Below, one piece after another: positions 11,916 to 21,744 of a stretch of DNA of 64,000 bases. Position numbers and translations under genes: made by a program. The notes under the pieces are model-generated. The model was not told where the DNA came from. It made no database searches and worked only from the letters and a program-made list of their open reading frames with translations. The DNA is taken from the NCBI GenBank assembly GCA_030220185.1, contig JASPKZ010007537.1, positions 1-64,000 of the forward strand, given 5' to 3'. The stretch comes from Diploptera punctata. Its lineage: Eukaryota > Arthropoda > Insecta > Blattodea > Blaberidae. Each line of letters starts with the position of its first letter. Within the stretch, counting starts at the first letter, position 1.

Positions 11916-12590
11916 ACTTGAAACGTATAAATATTGCTCAATTAATCGATGACGCTGCAAAACTACCTTGGAACAACATATGGACACTTAGGACTGTAGA
12001 CGAGAAAGATGAAAAATTTAATGACACGATTTTACAGTTGTACGACAAACACACACCTATCAAGACTAGACGTATAAACAGACCACCTGCACCCTGGATG
12101 TCTGATAATATCCGCTTGCTTATGACAGAGAGACGCAGCATACAAGAAATACAGGAGGAATAAAGAACTGACAGACTTACAAACATCTGAGGAATAAAGT
12201 CAATCGGACTGTTAGAAATGCAAAACTAAAATATGCCCATAGTATTATTACACAATCCATGTCCAACTCATCTGACATGTGGAAAAATTTAAAATCAATA
12301 GGCCTCTGTGAAAATAAACTACAGGTAGAAACAGCTGACCTACCACTAGATGAGTTGAATGATCATTTCACCCGCCTTTCTACTGACAACTCACATCACA
12401 AACAACAGACAATAGATGAACTAGTGTCATATTCCCAACTCACCCCGAGACAAATTCTTTTTTTTTTATGTCTCACCTGATGACGCCAAAAGAGCAGTAT
12501 TACGTATTAAATCTAAAACACAAAGAATAGACAGTATAACAACAACTCTCCAACAAAACAAATTGACATTATTTTCCCGACAATAATGAT
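11916..12590 (+). pseudogene. CR1/L2-type non-LTR fragment (linker between endonuclease and RT)
   Basis: The first frame (11918-12163) encodes a stretch with DDAAKLPWNNIWTLRTVDEK and PPAPWMSDNIRLLMTER. It aligns with residues ~191-254 of the 885-residue RT ORF at 50432-53050 (ADAIDMPWHDIWTL, SPAPWMSHEIRLLMAER). After a frameshift the similarity continues at 12259-12480 (MSNSSDMWKNLKSIGLCENK against ASDMWKRIRSMGLRQP). It stops before the RT catalytic core and passes into an (AAT)n/(ATT)n tract like the tail of the 50432 element. That suggests an internally deleted copy. The two copies are the same clade but different families. Confidence 0.75.
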
Positions 12591-12669
12591 ATAGTAATAA
12601 TAGTGATATTAATAATAATAATATTAATAATAATAATAATAATAATAATTATTATTATTATTATTATTA

Positions 12670-12706
<37 letters not shown>
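12591..12706. repeat. (AAT)n-(ATT)n microsatellite, self-complementary
   Basis: A run of AAT triplets switches to a run of ATT triplets near 12650, making a palindromic microsatellite. It probably grew from the 3' tail of the adjacent non-LTR fragment. Confidence 0.9.
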
Positions 12707-13073
12707 GTAAACTTAATCTTTGCAGTTTTCAAAATTTCGATGTTTTTTTTAGATTTTTAGAGAAAATACCAATATTATTATGTTGGAATAAACAATCGGG
12801 AAATTTGGAGCATAGAGTGGATTTTTTAAATTAGAAATACCGAACACACCTTCTGGAGTTAATTTATGTATTTTCCAAAATTTCGAAAGTTTTGTTAAAA
12901 CACTAAGACTATATAGCTTATGAATGTAAAATGGAAAATGTTGGATGTAGACAAGATTTTTTTATATTGGAAATCTCTAACTCACCTGGTAGACTTAATT
13001 TTTGCATTCTTTAAAATTTCGAAATATTTGACATTTTTAGTAAACACATCAAGCCAATAGTCTTGGAATAAAC
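12707..13073 (+). repeat. Decayed satellite monomers (subfamily C)
   Basis: Two and a half monomers with 'aaacttaatctttgcagttttc', 'ttagaaataccgaacacacc' and 'gtagacttaatttttgcat' blocks, up to the TSD of the next retrotransposon. No coding sequence. Confidence 0.75.
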
Positions 13074-13096
13074 AACTGAGAAATTTGCATAAATGG

Positions 13097-14106
13097 ATTG
13101 CGCACAAATGTGCAAAGATGATAACACAGCAAACTTTATTTTGTCTTGCGTAATCACAAATTGTTTTTGTTCCTTGCGTACATTTTCCGATGTGATATCT
13201 TTTCGTATTTCTGTTCACATACTTCGCATATGCATGACATCTTCGGGTCGTGGAATGTTTTATCTCTACACATTAGATGGTGGAATGCATGTATGCTTAG
13301 TCTTGTGATGACGTGTCGTATCTGGAAATTTGCTTCTGTCCAGTTCCTGTCTATCATCGCTCCGATGCTGAAGAATTCCGGCCATACTTCCTCTCTTTTC
13401 CTGCGTAGTCTTTGTAGCGCATGTTCATAGGGTTCTATGGTTGGTAGTAGGTATGCTGTTTTCAAGTCCTCGATAAGGAAAGTCTCCCTTGCCAGTAGGT
13501 ACACTAGACGGCTTCTTGTTTTTGATACTCCTATTGCTCTTTTATGTATGTAGCTTTCACTTTTTCCAGTGTGTTCAGATTAGCTTCTGTAAGATGTGGC
13601 CATTTGATTTCTATCCCGTAAGTTATTATTGGGAGGATCTTTGCATTGAATAGTTTCATCGCTGATTCCAGGCTTAGAGCTTGTATATTGTGTATATCAT
13701 TTATTGCCATTATTGCTTGCGTTGATCTTTCTGCTATGTGTTTTGTGAAGCTTCTTCCACTGTGTTGTAAAGTAATGCCTAGATATTTAAACTCCTTTAC
13801 TATTTTGATGTTATATTTGTCTAGTTGTATTTCTGTTGTGGCAGGGATCTTTCCTCCGATTCTGAACACCATAATTTCTGTTTTTTCTTTGTTTATATAG
13901 AAGCTGTGGGTTTTACACCATTCTTCCATAGTTGTTACGGCGTTCTGAAGTTTACTTATATCCGACGATCCGATTACGATGTCGTCTGCGTATGCATATA
14001 CGAAACTTTCTTCTCCTAGGTCTTCTATTTTTCTTACCAGTTCTTCGGCTGTCATTATGAATAGTAGTAGGCTCAATGGGCCTCCTTGCAGTACCCCATT
14101 TGTCAT
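13097..14106 (-). pseudogene. 5'-truncated non-LTR retrotransposon: RT and zinc-knuckle tail
   Basis: Minus-strand coding. The element begins inside the RT domain (GVLQGGPLSLLLF), followed by the catalytic FVYAYADDIVIGS motif, FKYLGITLQ and a thumb-like region down to 13531. After a frame break the tail continues to 13154 (LLARETFLIEDLKTAYLLP, MIDRNWTEANFQIRHVITRL) with Cys/His residues like a zinc knuckle. A long direct repeat flanks it: AACTGAGAAATTTG followed by CATAAATGG at 13074-13096, and the same with 3 extra bases at 14107-14132. It therefore inserted into satellite sequence. The C-terminal tail is related to the element at 31573-32117. Clade not assigned. Confidence 0.8.
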
Positions 14107-14402
14107 AACTGAGAAATTTGTGACATAAATGGGGTTTTTGCATGAGAAAAACCAGACACACGTTGTTGATATAATATTTGTATTTTTTAAATGTAGGAAA
14201 TTTACATTTTTTAGTAATGATACCAACACTACATCTTCGGAATATTAAAAAAGGAAATTTGGGATGTATGTAGGAATTCTTGCATTACAAATCTAGGACA
14301 CTACTTGTACAGTTAATCGTCATTATTAAGATTAATTAAACAAAAATAAAAGTTAGTTTTATTTGATTTTCATATTTATTAAGAGATAATTTAGTGACAG
14401 CT

Positions 14403-14428
14403 GTTTCGGTACACTGTACCTTCTTCAG
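14403..14428 (-). ncRNA. Hammerhead ribozyme core (element B, left arm)
   Basis: On the minus strand CTGAAGA is followed by a perfect 5 bp stem II (GGTAC/GTACC, loop AGT) and GAAAC. The core consensus CUGANGA...GAAA is intact. Stems I and III were not resolved. Confidence 0.6.
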
Positions 14429-14468
14429 ACATGTTAACAAATTAACAATTAATAATTTGTTAGCATGT

Positions 14469-14494
14469 CTGAAGAAGACACAATGTACCGAAAC
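14469..14494 (+). ncRNA. Hammerhead ribozyme core, weakened (element B, right arm)
   Basis: CTGAAGA and CGAAAC are both present with the same spacing as the left arm. Substitutions in the 5' strand of stem II (AGACAC instead of AGGTAC) weaken the helix. Confidence 0.45.
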
Positions 14495-14616
14495 AGCTGT
14501 CACTGAATTATATCTTAATAAATATGAAAATCAAATAAAACTAAGTTATATTTTTATTTAATTAATAAATATGGAATTTCATCAAGTAAACACCAACTCA
14601 ATTGATTATTATTAAG

Positions 14617-15219
14617 TTTCATTATAAACTCCGTTGAGGTGCTATTTTCAATTTAGAATTATAATACAAAATTATATTCCTTTTAGGCCCGTCTCCACAA
14701 CCGTTGAAACATGAAGTTACTGTAGGCCTTTCAAGACTAGTCCCACCATCAGCAGAAATATATATCCCGTAGACGTAACTTAGGAGTTTTCAGAATTTTG
14801 AATTTTTTAGTAAAAACACTAAATTATAACCTTGGAATATAAAAACGGGAAATATGGGAATAGATCGATTTTTTTTTGCATTGTAAATCTCCAACATACC
14901 TCCTAGACAATTTTTTTTTATTTCAAATTTGGAATTTTTTTATAATTTTAGTATAAACACCGAGACTATAACATTGGAATACAATCGGAAAATTTTACAC
15001 AAATATCGACATTTTTATTAGAAATCCCGGACCTACCTTGTCAACTTAATTTTTTGGAATTAAAGAAAATAAAAATTGGGCATTTAAAAAATTACCCCAA
15101 TAATACAGCCTTATAATATACAACAGTGAAATTTAGAATATAAGCCGGATTTTTTTGCATTAGAAATTCCGGACACACTTTCTAAACTTATTTTTTGTAG
15201 TTTTCAAAGTTTCTAAATT
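14617..15219 (+). repeat. Decayed satellite monomers and spacer
   Basis: 14617-14760 is anonymous. From about 14770 the subfamily C blocks return: 'gtaaaaacactaaattataaccttgg', 'gcattgtaaatctcc', 'ttagaaatcccggac' and 'ttagaaattccggacacact'. No coding sequence. Confidence 0.6.
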
Positions 15220-15232
15220 GTTATATTAAAGT

Positions 15233-15736
15233 TCCTGGGTTGCGAAATATCATACACAACGGAAACAGATATAAATAACAAACTAAATAAGTTTAATTAT
15301 ATAACAGGAACAGTAAAAAGAACTTTGAAAAATAAAGCCAGGAAAGACTCTATAATGAAATTATACAAGACAATGGCAGTGACTATTATTACTTATGGAT
15401 CCGAAACATGGACAGTGATAACACAACAATCTGCCAGAATACAAGCTGCTGAAATGAGATTCCTCAGACCAATAGCAGGATATCAAAGAACAGACAAAAA
15501 ACATAACACAGAAATAAGACAACAACTAAAAGTAGAGGAATTAAACACAACAATAGAGAAACTGGAAAGAACACTTGGCAAGGATGACTGAGAATAGAAT
15601 ACCAAAAGCAGCATACAGCTATTCACCGTGAGGAAGAAGAAGTTTGGGAAGATCAAAGAAAAGATGGAAAGAACAATTTGGAGCCGGAACAGGCTAGTAA
15701 ATAAGCCTAAACCGTGAAGGAGAAGAAGAAGAAGAA
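15233..15736 (+). pseudogene. RTE-type retrotransposon 3' fragment, (GAA)n tail, 13 bp TSD
   Basis: Encodes the post-RT C-terminal region of an RTE/BovB-like ORF: ITYGSETWTVITQQSARIQA, then FLRPIAGYQRTDKKHNTEIR. A frameshift follows, then the Arg-rich end (GRSKKRWKEQ). The 3' terminus reads CCTAAACCGTGAAGGAGAAGA with (GAA)n. The target GTTATATTAAAGT is duplicated at 15220-15232 and 15737-15749, inside satellite sequence. A relative lies at 57232-57625. Confidence 0.85.
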
Positions 15737-15749
15737 GTTATATTAAAGT

Positions 15750-16300
15750 AATAACGCCAATACTATAGCCTTGGAGTATACAATCGTGAAATTTTGGCTG
15801 TAGGCCGAGTAGTTTTCATTAAGATTCCCATACTCAACTTGCTGCCTTAATATAAGCGTTATCAAAAGTCAAAAGTTTTGATTTTTTAGTAAAAAAAATC
15901 AAAATATAGCCTTGGAATATACAATCGAGAAATTTTGGCTGTAAACTGAATGTTTCCATTACAAATCCCGGTCACACGTTGTAGATAGGCCTACAATTTT
16001 TGAAGTTTTCAAAATTTCGAAATGCTTGACAGTAATTAAAAACAGCAAGACTTGGATCACACAATCAGGAAGTTTAGGACATATACTGAATTTATAACAA
16101 TAGAAATCTCGGATGCCTTCATGACGTAATTTTTTGCAGTTTTCTAAATTTCGTAAATTTACACCTTTTTGTAACAACACCAACATTATAGGTTTGGAAA
16201 ATATAATCGGGAAATTAGGGATATAGACCGAATTTTTTGGACTAGAAATCGCGGACACAATTTGTTGGCTTAAATTTTACAGTTTTAAAATCATCACTGA
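15750..16300 (+). repeat. Decayed satellite monomers, right-hand end of the array
   Basis: Three to four diverged monomers: 'caatactatagccttggagtata', 'attacaaatcccggtcacacg', 'ggactagaaatcgcggacaca'. No monomer is recognisable to the right of about 16300, so this is the array boundary. Confidence 0.75.
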
Positions 16301-16317
16301 AATTCTTGACGCTGCAG

Positions 16318-16425
16318 CTGGAACATAACACAGAAATAAGACAACTAAAAGTAGAGGAATTAAACACAACAATAGAGAAATACAGAACAAACTGGAAAGA
16401 ACACTTGGCAAGGATGTGTGTTATG
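16318..16425 (+). pseudogene. Short RTE fragment
   Basis: Homologous to part of 15510-15590 and 57400-57490 ('acagaaataagacaactaaaagtagagg', 'ctggaaagaacacttggcaagg'). It corresponds to the region just after the YGSETWT motif. Nothing else of the element remains. Confidence 0.7.
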
Positions 16426-16448
16426 GTGGAATAGGTTATATTAATTAC

Positions 16449-17200
16449 ACTGAGCAACAAAAAATATTTTTTTTTTGTCTCAGAAAGAAAAATATGTGAT
16501 TCTGATACTACTTTTTCTTCTGAATTCAAATGTGATATCGGTTTTTCTCCATCACGCAAGGTTTCCCGAGAGACAGGAATTTATAATTTCAAACACTTTG
16601 ATATTTTCTACATTCGTAACTACACAATATTCGAACATTCGGACTCACCTAGAAAGTAAGAAATTACGATTTTCTGCTACATTTTGTCTGTGAGCATCCC
16701 TCTTGATTGTCCAACAATAATCGGCCAGCATATTAGGATTCCATTTGCCTTGATATATCCTTTCCATAGCTGAAATATTCTGAGTTAGCTCATTTGGTTT
16801 TATTTTACAATGGACAAATGGACGAAAACGTTTATTAACCCTTAAATTCGTAATGCATCCTTTTGGATACATCAACTGGTTTAATTAATTTAATATTTTA
16901 AATAAATCAGAAGAAAACGAACAAAAAAGAGTCCACTTAAAAGTGTGTATCATTATACAATATACATAATAATAACAGTTTCACAATATTCCGTTTTCAC
17001 TGCGGTCCGCCACATTCAAATAACTAACAGAAGAAATTTGTGTTTTGCCAATTTAAGGGTTAAAGAAATAATTAATTAAATCCATTAATTGAAATTGAAA
17101 TAAAAAACTGTGGGTGATGGAAAAATTCCGAATACATATTTGAAAACACGATAAAAAACTGCATTAAGTACAACTACTGGTACTCATGAGACAAAAATCA
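16449..17200 (-). repeat. Coding repeat X, copy 1 (unidentified TE-like family)
   Basis: About 530 bp of this segment recurs at 62568-63105. The minus strand (16875-16690) encodes KIKPNELTQNISAMERIYQG and KWNPNMLADYCWTIKRD. I recognise this as resembling the C-terminus of a protein family common in arthropod genomes (RYQGxWxxxMxADYCWxLxRD), but I cannot name its function. Both copies are decayed. A 221 bp piggyBac-like MITE splits this copy but not the other. Confidence 0.6.
16839..17059. mobile_element. piggyBac-like MITE with TTAA target
   Basis: 221 bp with perfect 10 bp terminal inverted repeats, CCCTTAAATT...AATTTAAGGG, flanked by TTAA at 16835-16838 and 17060-17063. TTAA duplication and CCC...GGG ends are the piggyBac superfamily signature. 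The homologous repeat at 62568-63105 lacks the insert at the matching position (~62960-62970), giving an empty-site control. No coding sequence. Confidence 0.85.
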
Positions 17201-17514
17201 TTTTGACCAGTGTAATGTTCGTTGCTGACAATACCTGGAAAGTCGCCAGTTTCTTCTAATTAATCTTCAATTGCTCCACCTGTAAAACTATTAGCCACCT
17301 TGCAGTAAGTTGGACAGTAAGCATATACAATCAGCATAAACATGCTGATTTCGAAAACAATAGGACTTCACACTGATTTGTGTTTTACTGTCCTCTGATG
17401 AAAATTATGCGTACTAGAAGAAGTTGGTGATTTCAGAATGTAATGTTGAGATATTGCTATGCAGTTCTTCAACTAAATATCTGTAAAAAAATATGTGTTT
17501 TGAAGTGATTTGTG
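17201..17514. other. Anonymous sequence
   Basis: AT-rich. I see no ORF, repeat or structured element other than the end of repeat X. Confidence 0.5.
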
Positions 17515-17865
17515 TGGTGTGTAACATTATATGGTGCAGAGACTTGGACATTACGACGGAATGAGAAAAGCGACTGGAAGCTTTTGAGATTTGGATATGG
17601 AGAAGGATGGAGCGTATAAAATGGACCGACAAAATAGAAAATAAAGATGTGCTATACAGAGTGTGTGAAGGAAGAACAATGTTAAAACTCATAAAGAAGA
17701 GGAAAATAAATTGTGTTGGTCACTGGCTAAGAATAAACTGCCTACTGACGGATGCCCTAGAAGAAATAGTCAACGGAGAGAAGGTTAGAGGCAGAAAAAT
17801 ACATCAGATGATAGACAACAATAAAATAAATGGTTTGTGTGCGGATAGAAACAAGGAATGTTGAG
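17515..17865 (+). pseudogene. RTE/BovB-like C-terminal fragment
   Basis: Starts with the LYGAETWTLRRNEK motif and is frameshifted near 17575. It continues as MERIKWTDKIENKDVLYRVC, then GHWLRINCLLTDALEEIV. The order YGxETWTL, RR-W--I-W-D, GH-LR is typical of the region after the RT domain in RTE-clade proteins. 5' truncated and broken. Confidence 0.75.
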
Positions 17866-17869
17866 TTTG

Positions 17870-18216
17870 CAGTGAAATATCTGCTCTTCGACAGAACAGT
17901 GTGTATGTGTATACGTAAAAAAATATGCTTTTTAACAGATACATAGAAAGGAAACACAAAGCTCTGCAAATATGTTTTCTCTCATTTATTCCGAGATTTC
18001 GGGACATCAGATATTTCTCCTTGAAATTCGTGGCTACTAGAATGACCCACGGCATCTTAGCAACAGTAGCGGGGGGCAGAACGGCAGCTTGACACTAAAA
18101 AGGATTAGAAAAGTAAAATGACTTAAAAAACCAAAAAAAAATTATATTTTTTATGGTAGTCAAATGTTATCCTTGTGTTTAGGGTTACTTTATACTAAGC
18201 AGTTTTATTCCGAATA
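17870..18216. other. Anonymous sequence
   Basis: No coding or structured feature seen. Confidence 0.5.
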
Positions 18217-19134
18217 TCTAATATATATAAATGAATGTTTGTCTGTTTGTTGGTTTGTTTATTCGTACTTTATGCGCGGCCATACCGTTGATCCGATTGT
18301 GATGGGGTTTTTGCAAATGTTCAGGAAATTCCCGGGATGAACATAGGTTATAAGAGACTTCTGATACTCAACTCCTACACCCTTAAAAATTGTTTGTAGT
18401 GGAAGCTTAAATGGCTTACGCTGCCAAAACCATAACAAATACACAAAATTAATGTACACAGAATTGAATATCTCAAAAAGCTCTACAAAAAAGTCCGCGA
18501 CAGCATATGTTTATCTCTTACGGATAACTCACAATAACCATTTTTGTCTTTTGTTGATGCCAAGAAGATCGAGACAAGTACGTAGATTCCTGTGCAAGCA
18601 TAACAGCACTTTACGGCTATTATTTTACGGGTAACTCACAATAACGAGTTTTGTCTTTTAACTCATTTATGCCAAGAAGATCGAGATAAGTAGATTCCCG
18701 GGCAACATCTGGTATTCAGCACGGGGAATCTTAAAAATAATTACGATATGCATTCATAATTATTTTTTTCATTTTACTTATTCAACTAATCATAAGAAGT
18801 ACATTAATTTTTGTCTTTCAGCTCATTTATGCCAAGAATTTCGGGATGAATAGATTCCCGGACAACGCCGGGTAAACAGCACGGGGTATCTAAAAATAAT
18901 TACGATATACATTTTTCCTTTTACTTATCTAACTAAACATAAAACACATTAATTTTCGTATTTCAGCTCATTTATGTCAAGAATATCGGTGTAAGTAGAT
19001 TCCCGGGCAACGCCGGATAATCAACACGGGGTATCTAAAAAAATATAAATTTGTAATTATTTTCCCTTTTACTTATTCAAATAATCATAAAAACACATTA
19101 TTTTCCATTTATTTAGGCACAGCAGCGCACGCCG
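18217..19134 (+). mobile_element. Helitron-like non-autonomous element with internal tandem repeats
   Basis: Begins A|TC followed by TAATATATATAAATGAATG and the block TTTATGCGCGGCCATACCG, which is typical of insect Helitron 5' regions. From about 18480 to 19060 there are four ~150 bp units carrying GATTCCCGGGCAACGCCGG followed by a conserved GGGGTATCT. The CCCGGGCAACGCCGGG palindrome is common near Helitron ends. There is no Rep/helicase ORF. The right boundary is uncertain. Confidence 0.5.
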
Positions 19135-19437
19135 GATATTATCCAGTTATTTATATATTTAAAAATATTCATGGAATACAGCAGTTTCATGGCAATATTA
19201 AAATGATTCAGTGTCATACAGCGAATGTAAAAACATATTTTTATGTAGATAGAATTCAATAAAACATATGGACCAATGGCCCAACACTGAATGTATATTT
19301 TGAATTATAATTAAGTTTTCCCCGTTCTCCAATCTTCATATTAAACATATATAATAATGTCTTTACATTAATTACAGAAACATTAACATAAAATTCAAAC
19401 AAAACATACAAAGGATGTACCTCGCATGCCTCACATA
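19135..19437. other. Anonymous sequence
   Basis: AT-rich spacer between the Helitron-like segment and the mariner MITE. No feature seen. Confidence 0.5.
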
Positions 19438-20007
19438 CGGGGTGAATCATAAATATGGCTATATGTTTGATCGCGTTGTGTGATCAAAATATTACCATTA
19501 CAGGAAATATGAAATTACCGTTGGAAAGGTAATTATGCAAATTACAACAATGGAATAAAACAAAACAGTGTAGAACTTACGTCATTAGTCAAAATGGCGT
19601 TGAATATGCAACAGCAAATTGCAATTGTTGCATGAGCAATAACGTATGCTAATGATCGTGAGGCCGCAAGACGGGCAAGACGTGAGTTTAACGTAGCATT
19701 GCAGTTGTCGACTCTGGGGAAGTGGAGAAAACGACTGCTGGAAACGGGAAGGATGCAGAAAATCAAACCTCCTGGAAGGCCTCGCATTAGCACGGATGCA
19801 GAAACAACGAAGAGAATTGTGGAGGCGTTCGACGCTAGCCCACAAAAATTAACCCGCCAAGCAGCACGTGAGCAGTGATTAGTTTTGTTTTGTTCTATTG
19901 TTGGAATTTAAAGGATTCCCTTTCCAATGATAACATATTTTCTTTAATAATAATATTTTCGTCACAAAATGCGATCAAACGTTTAGCCATATTTCTGAAT
20001 CACTCTG
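19438..20007 (+). mobile_element. Tc1/mariner-type deletion derivative, copy 1
   Basis: 570 bp flanked by TA (19436-19437, 20008-20009). Inverted ends are based on AATATGGCTATACGTTTGAT. The plus strand from 19594 would encode the same N-terminal helix-turn-helix as copy 2 (33702-34270). A TGG-to-TGA change at about 19635 stops it early. The catalytic part of the transposase is absent. Confidence 0.85.
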
Positions 20008-20009
20008 TA

Positions 20010-20569
20010 TGTCTCGCATATAGATGGAACTGCGTTTTCTTAGTTATGATGTCATGGAGATAATCTAACATCTTCGCTTATGTTCGGCCCCTGATCGGTT
20101 GTCCCATTCATTAAATTTACTACTTGAAGAGATGTGAAATAGGCCTTCTCATACACCTCATTTAATATTACAGTAGCGAGTTGCACCGATATATAATTTA
20201 ACGTGTATAATTGTACGAATTCCATTAAGAAAACTGAAATTTTCAGAATATTCGAGGAAATCATTTTTTTTTATTGAAATAATTTTTTTGGCACCCAAGA
20301 TTTTGAATATTTTCAAATTGATAAAAAATTACAAACCCTAAAATACTGAACACGTTTTACAAACATAATATTTTGAATTCTTTAAAACCTAGCATTCTGG
20401 GGAGAGGAAACACTTTTTCTAACTTTTCAAAAAAACGTTAATATTTCGAAATTTCCGAAAATGTAAAATTTCAATACATTGGGATTTTATAAATGTTCAA
20501 TATAAAATATAACTTCAACGATTGAATAAGAAGTTGGTAAGTCCGCAACCTATTATACCGATTTTTATT
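20010..20569. other. Anonymous AT-rich sequence
   Basis: No ORF of interest. No recognised element found. Confidence 0.5.
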
Positions 20570-21385
20570 ATTTTGGTTTTCTGCTGATTCTGGCCGGGAT
20601 TTTAGAAACATTTATGAAATTATTGTATTGCCATTGGTCCTTTACAAGTATACAAAGTTTCAAGTCGATCCAATGATTTTAAGTGGATGAAAATCGTGTT
20701 GAAAGATTCCGTTACATAATTTCACAAACACTTTTTTGATTTTCTGATGATTCTGGCCAGGATTTTGGAAAAAACAAATTAAGAAATTATTGTATTGTCA
20801 TTGGTCCTTTACAAGTATACAAAGTTTCAAGTAGATCCAATGTTTTTAAGTGGGTGAAAATCGTGTTGAAAGATTCCGTTACATAATTACACAGACACTT
20901 TTTTCTGATGATTCTGGCCAGGATTTTATAAACAAATTATAAAATTATTGTATTGTCAGTGGTCTTTTACACGTATACAGAGTTTCAAGTCGATCCAATG
21001 ATTTTAAGTGGATGAAAATCGTGTTGAAAGATTCCGTTACATAATTACACAAACACTTTTTTTGAATTTCTGATGATTCTGGCCAGGATTTTGGAAAAAC
21101 AAATTATTAAATTATTGTATTATCATTGGTCCTTTACAAGTATACACAGTTTCAAGTAGATCCAATGTTTTTAAGTGGGTGAAAATCGTGTTGAAAGATT
21201 CCGTTACATAATTACACAGACACTTTTTTTTCTGATGATTCTGGCCAGGATTTTATAAACAAATTATAAAATTATTGTATTGTCAGTGGTCTTTTACACG
21301 TATACAGAGTTTCAAGTCGATCCAATGAATTTAAGTGGGTAAAAATCGGTTGAAAGATTCCGTTACATAGATAGATACAGGTCAA
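20570..21385 (+). repeat. Tandem array, ~164 bp unit, about 5 copies, dimeric higher-order structure
   Basis: Units begin with CTGATGATTCTGGCCAGGAT at about 20581 (variant), 20742, 20905, 21070 and 21232. Each ends GAAAGATTCCGTTACATA. Units 2 and 4 share 'caagtagatccaatgttttt' while units 3 and 5 share 'gtcagtggtcttttacacg' and 'caagtcgatcc'. So they duplicated as ~328 bp dimers. The array ends in AGGTCAAGCTAATATAAAGC. No coding potential. Confidence 0.85.
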
Positions 21386-21740
21386 GCTAATATAAAGCGT
21401 GTAAAAAAGTGATTACATACGAGAAGTACAGTACTGTTTTGTGCCCAATTGAAGCTATCTTGATTTCTCTCCTATGGTGTCAAGTGTCTAATAAACCATG
21501 TTTGCTCCTGGTCAAGAACGACCTCTTATTTCACATCCTGAACTTTTTTTACAGCATTTACAGATAAATAGACTTAGCGTGTACGTGTATCAATTTTTTG
21601 AAATCCCTGGACCAAGAACTATTTAATGGATCTTCAAAGCAAAAAATGAATAATTAAAGAAGCAGTCAAACAATTGTTCAGTAGAGCACATCCCATGCCC
21701 TATTTCATTTTTTAACTCTCTTACAGAATCACTCTGTAAT
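21386..21740. other. Anonymous sequence
   Basis: No feature recognised. Confidence 0.5.
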
Positions 21741-21744
21741 GTAA

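Larger units (their letters stand above)
14331..14607. mobile_element. Small hairpin element B with hammerhead cores (PLE-like, non-coding)
   Basis: Arms of ~115 bp at about 14331-14447 and 14455-14568 are near-perfect reverse complements around a short loop. Each arm holds a hammerhead-type core. There is no ORF. A possible 9 bp duplication, ATTATTAAG, lies at 14322-14330 and 14608-14616. It implies an unpaired right extension of ~40 bases, as in the larger PLE at 22844. It lies among decayed satellite monomers. PLE relationship is inferred from the architecture. Confidence 0.6.
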
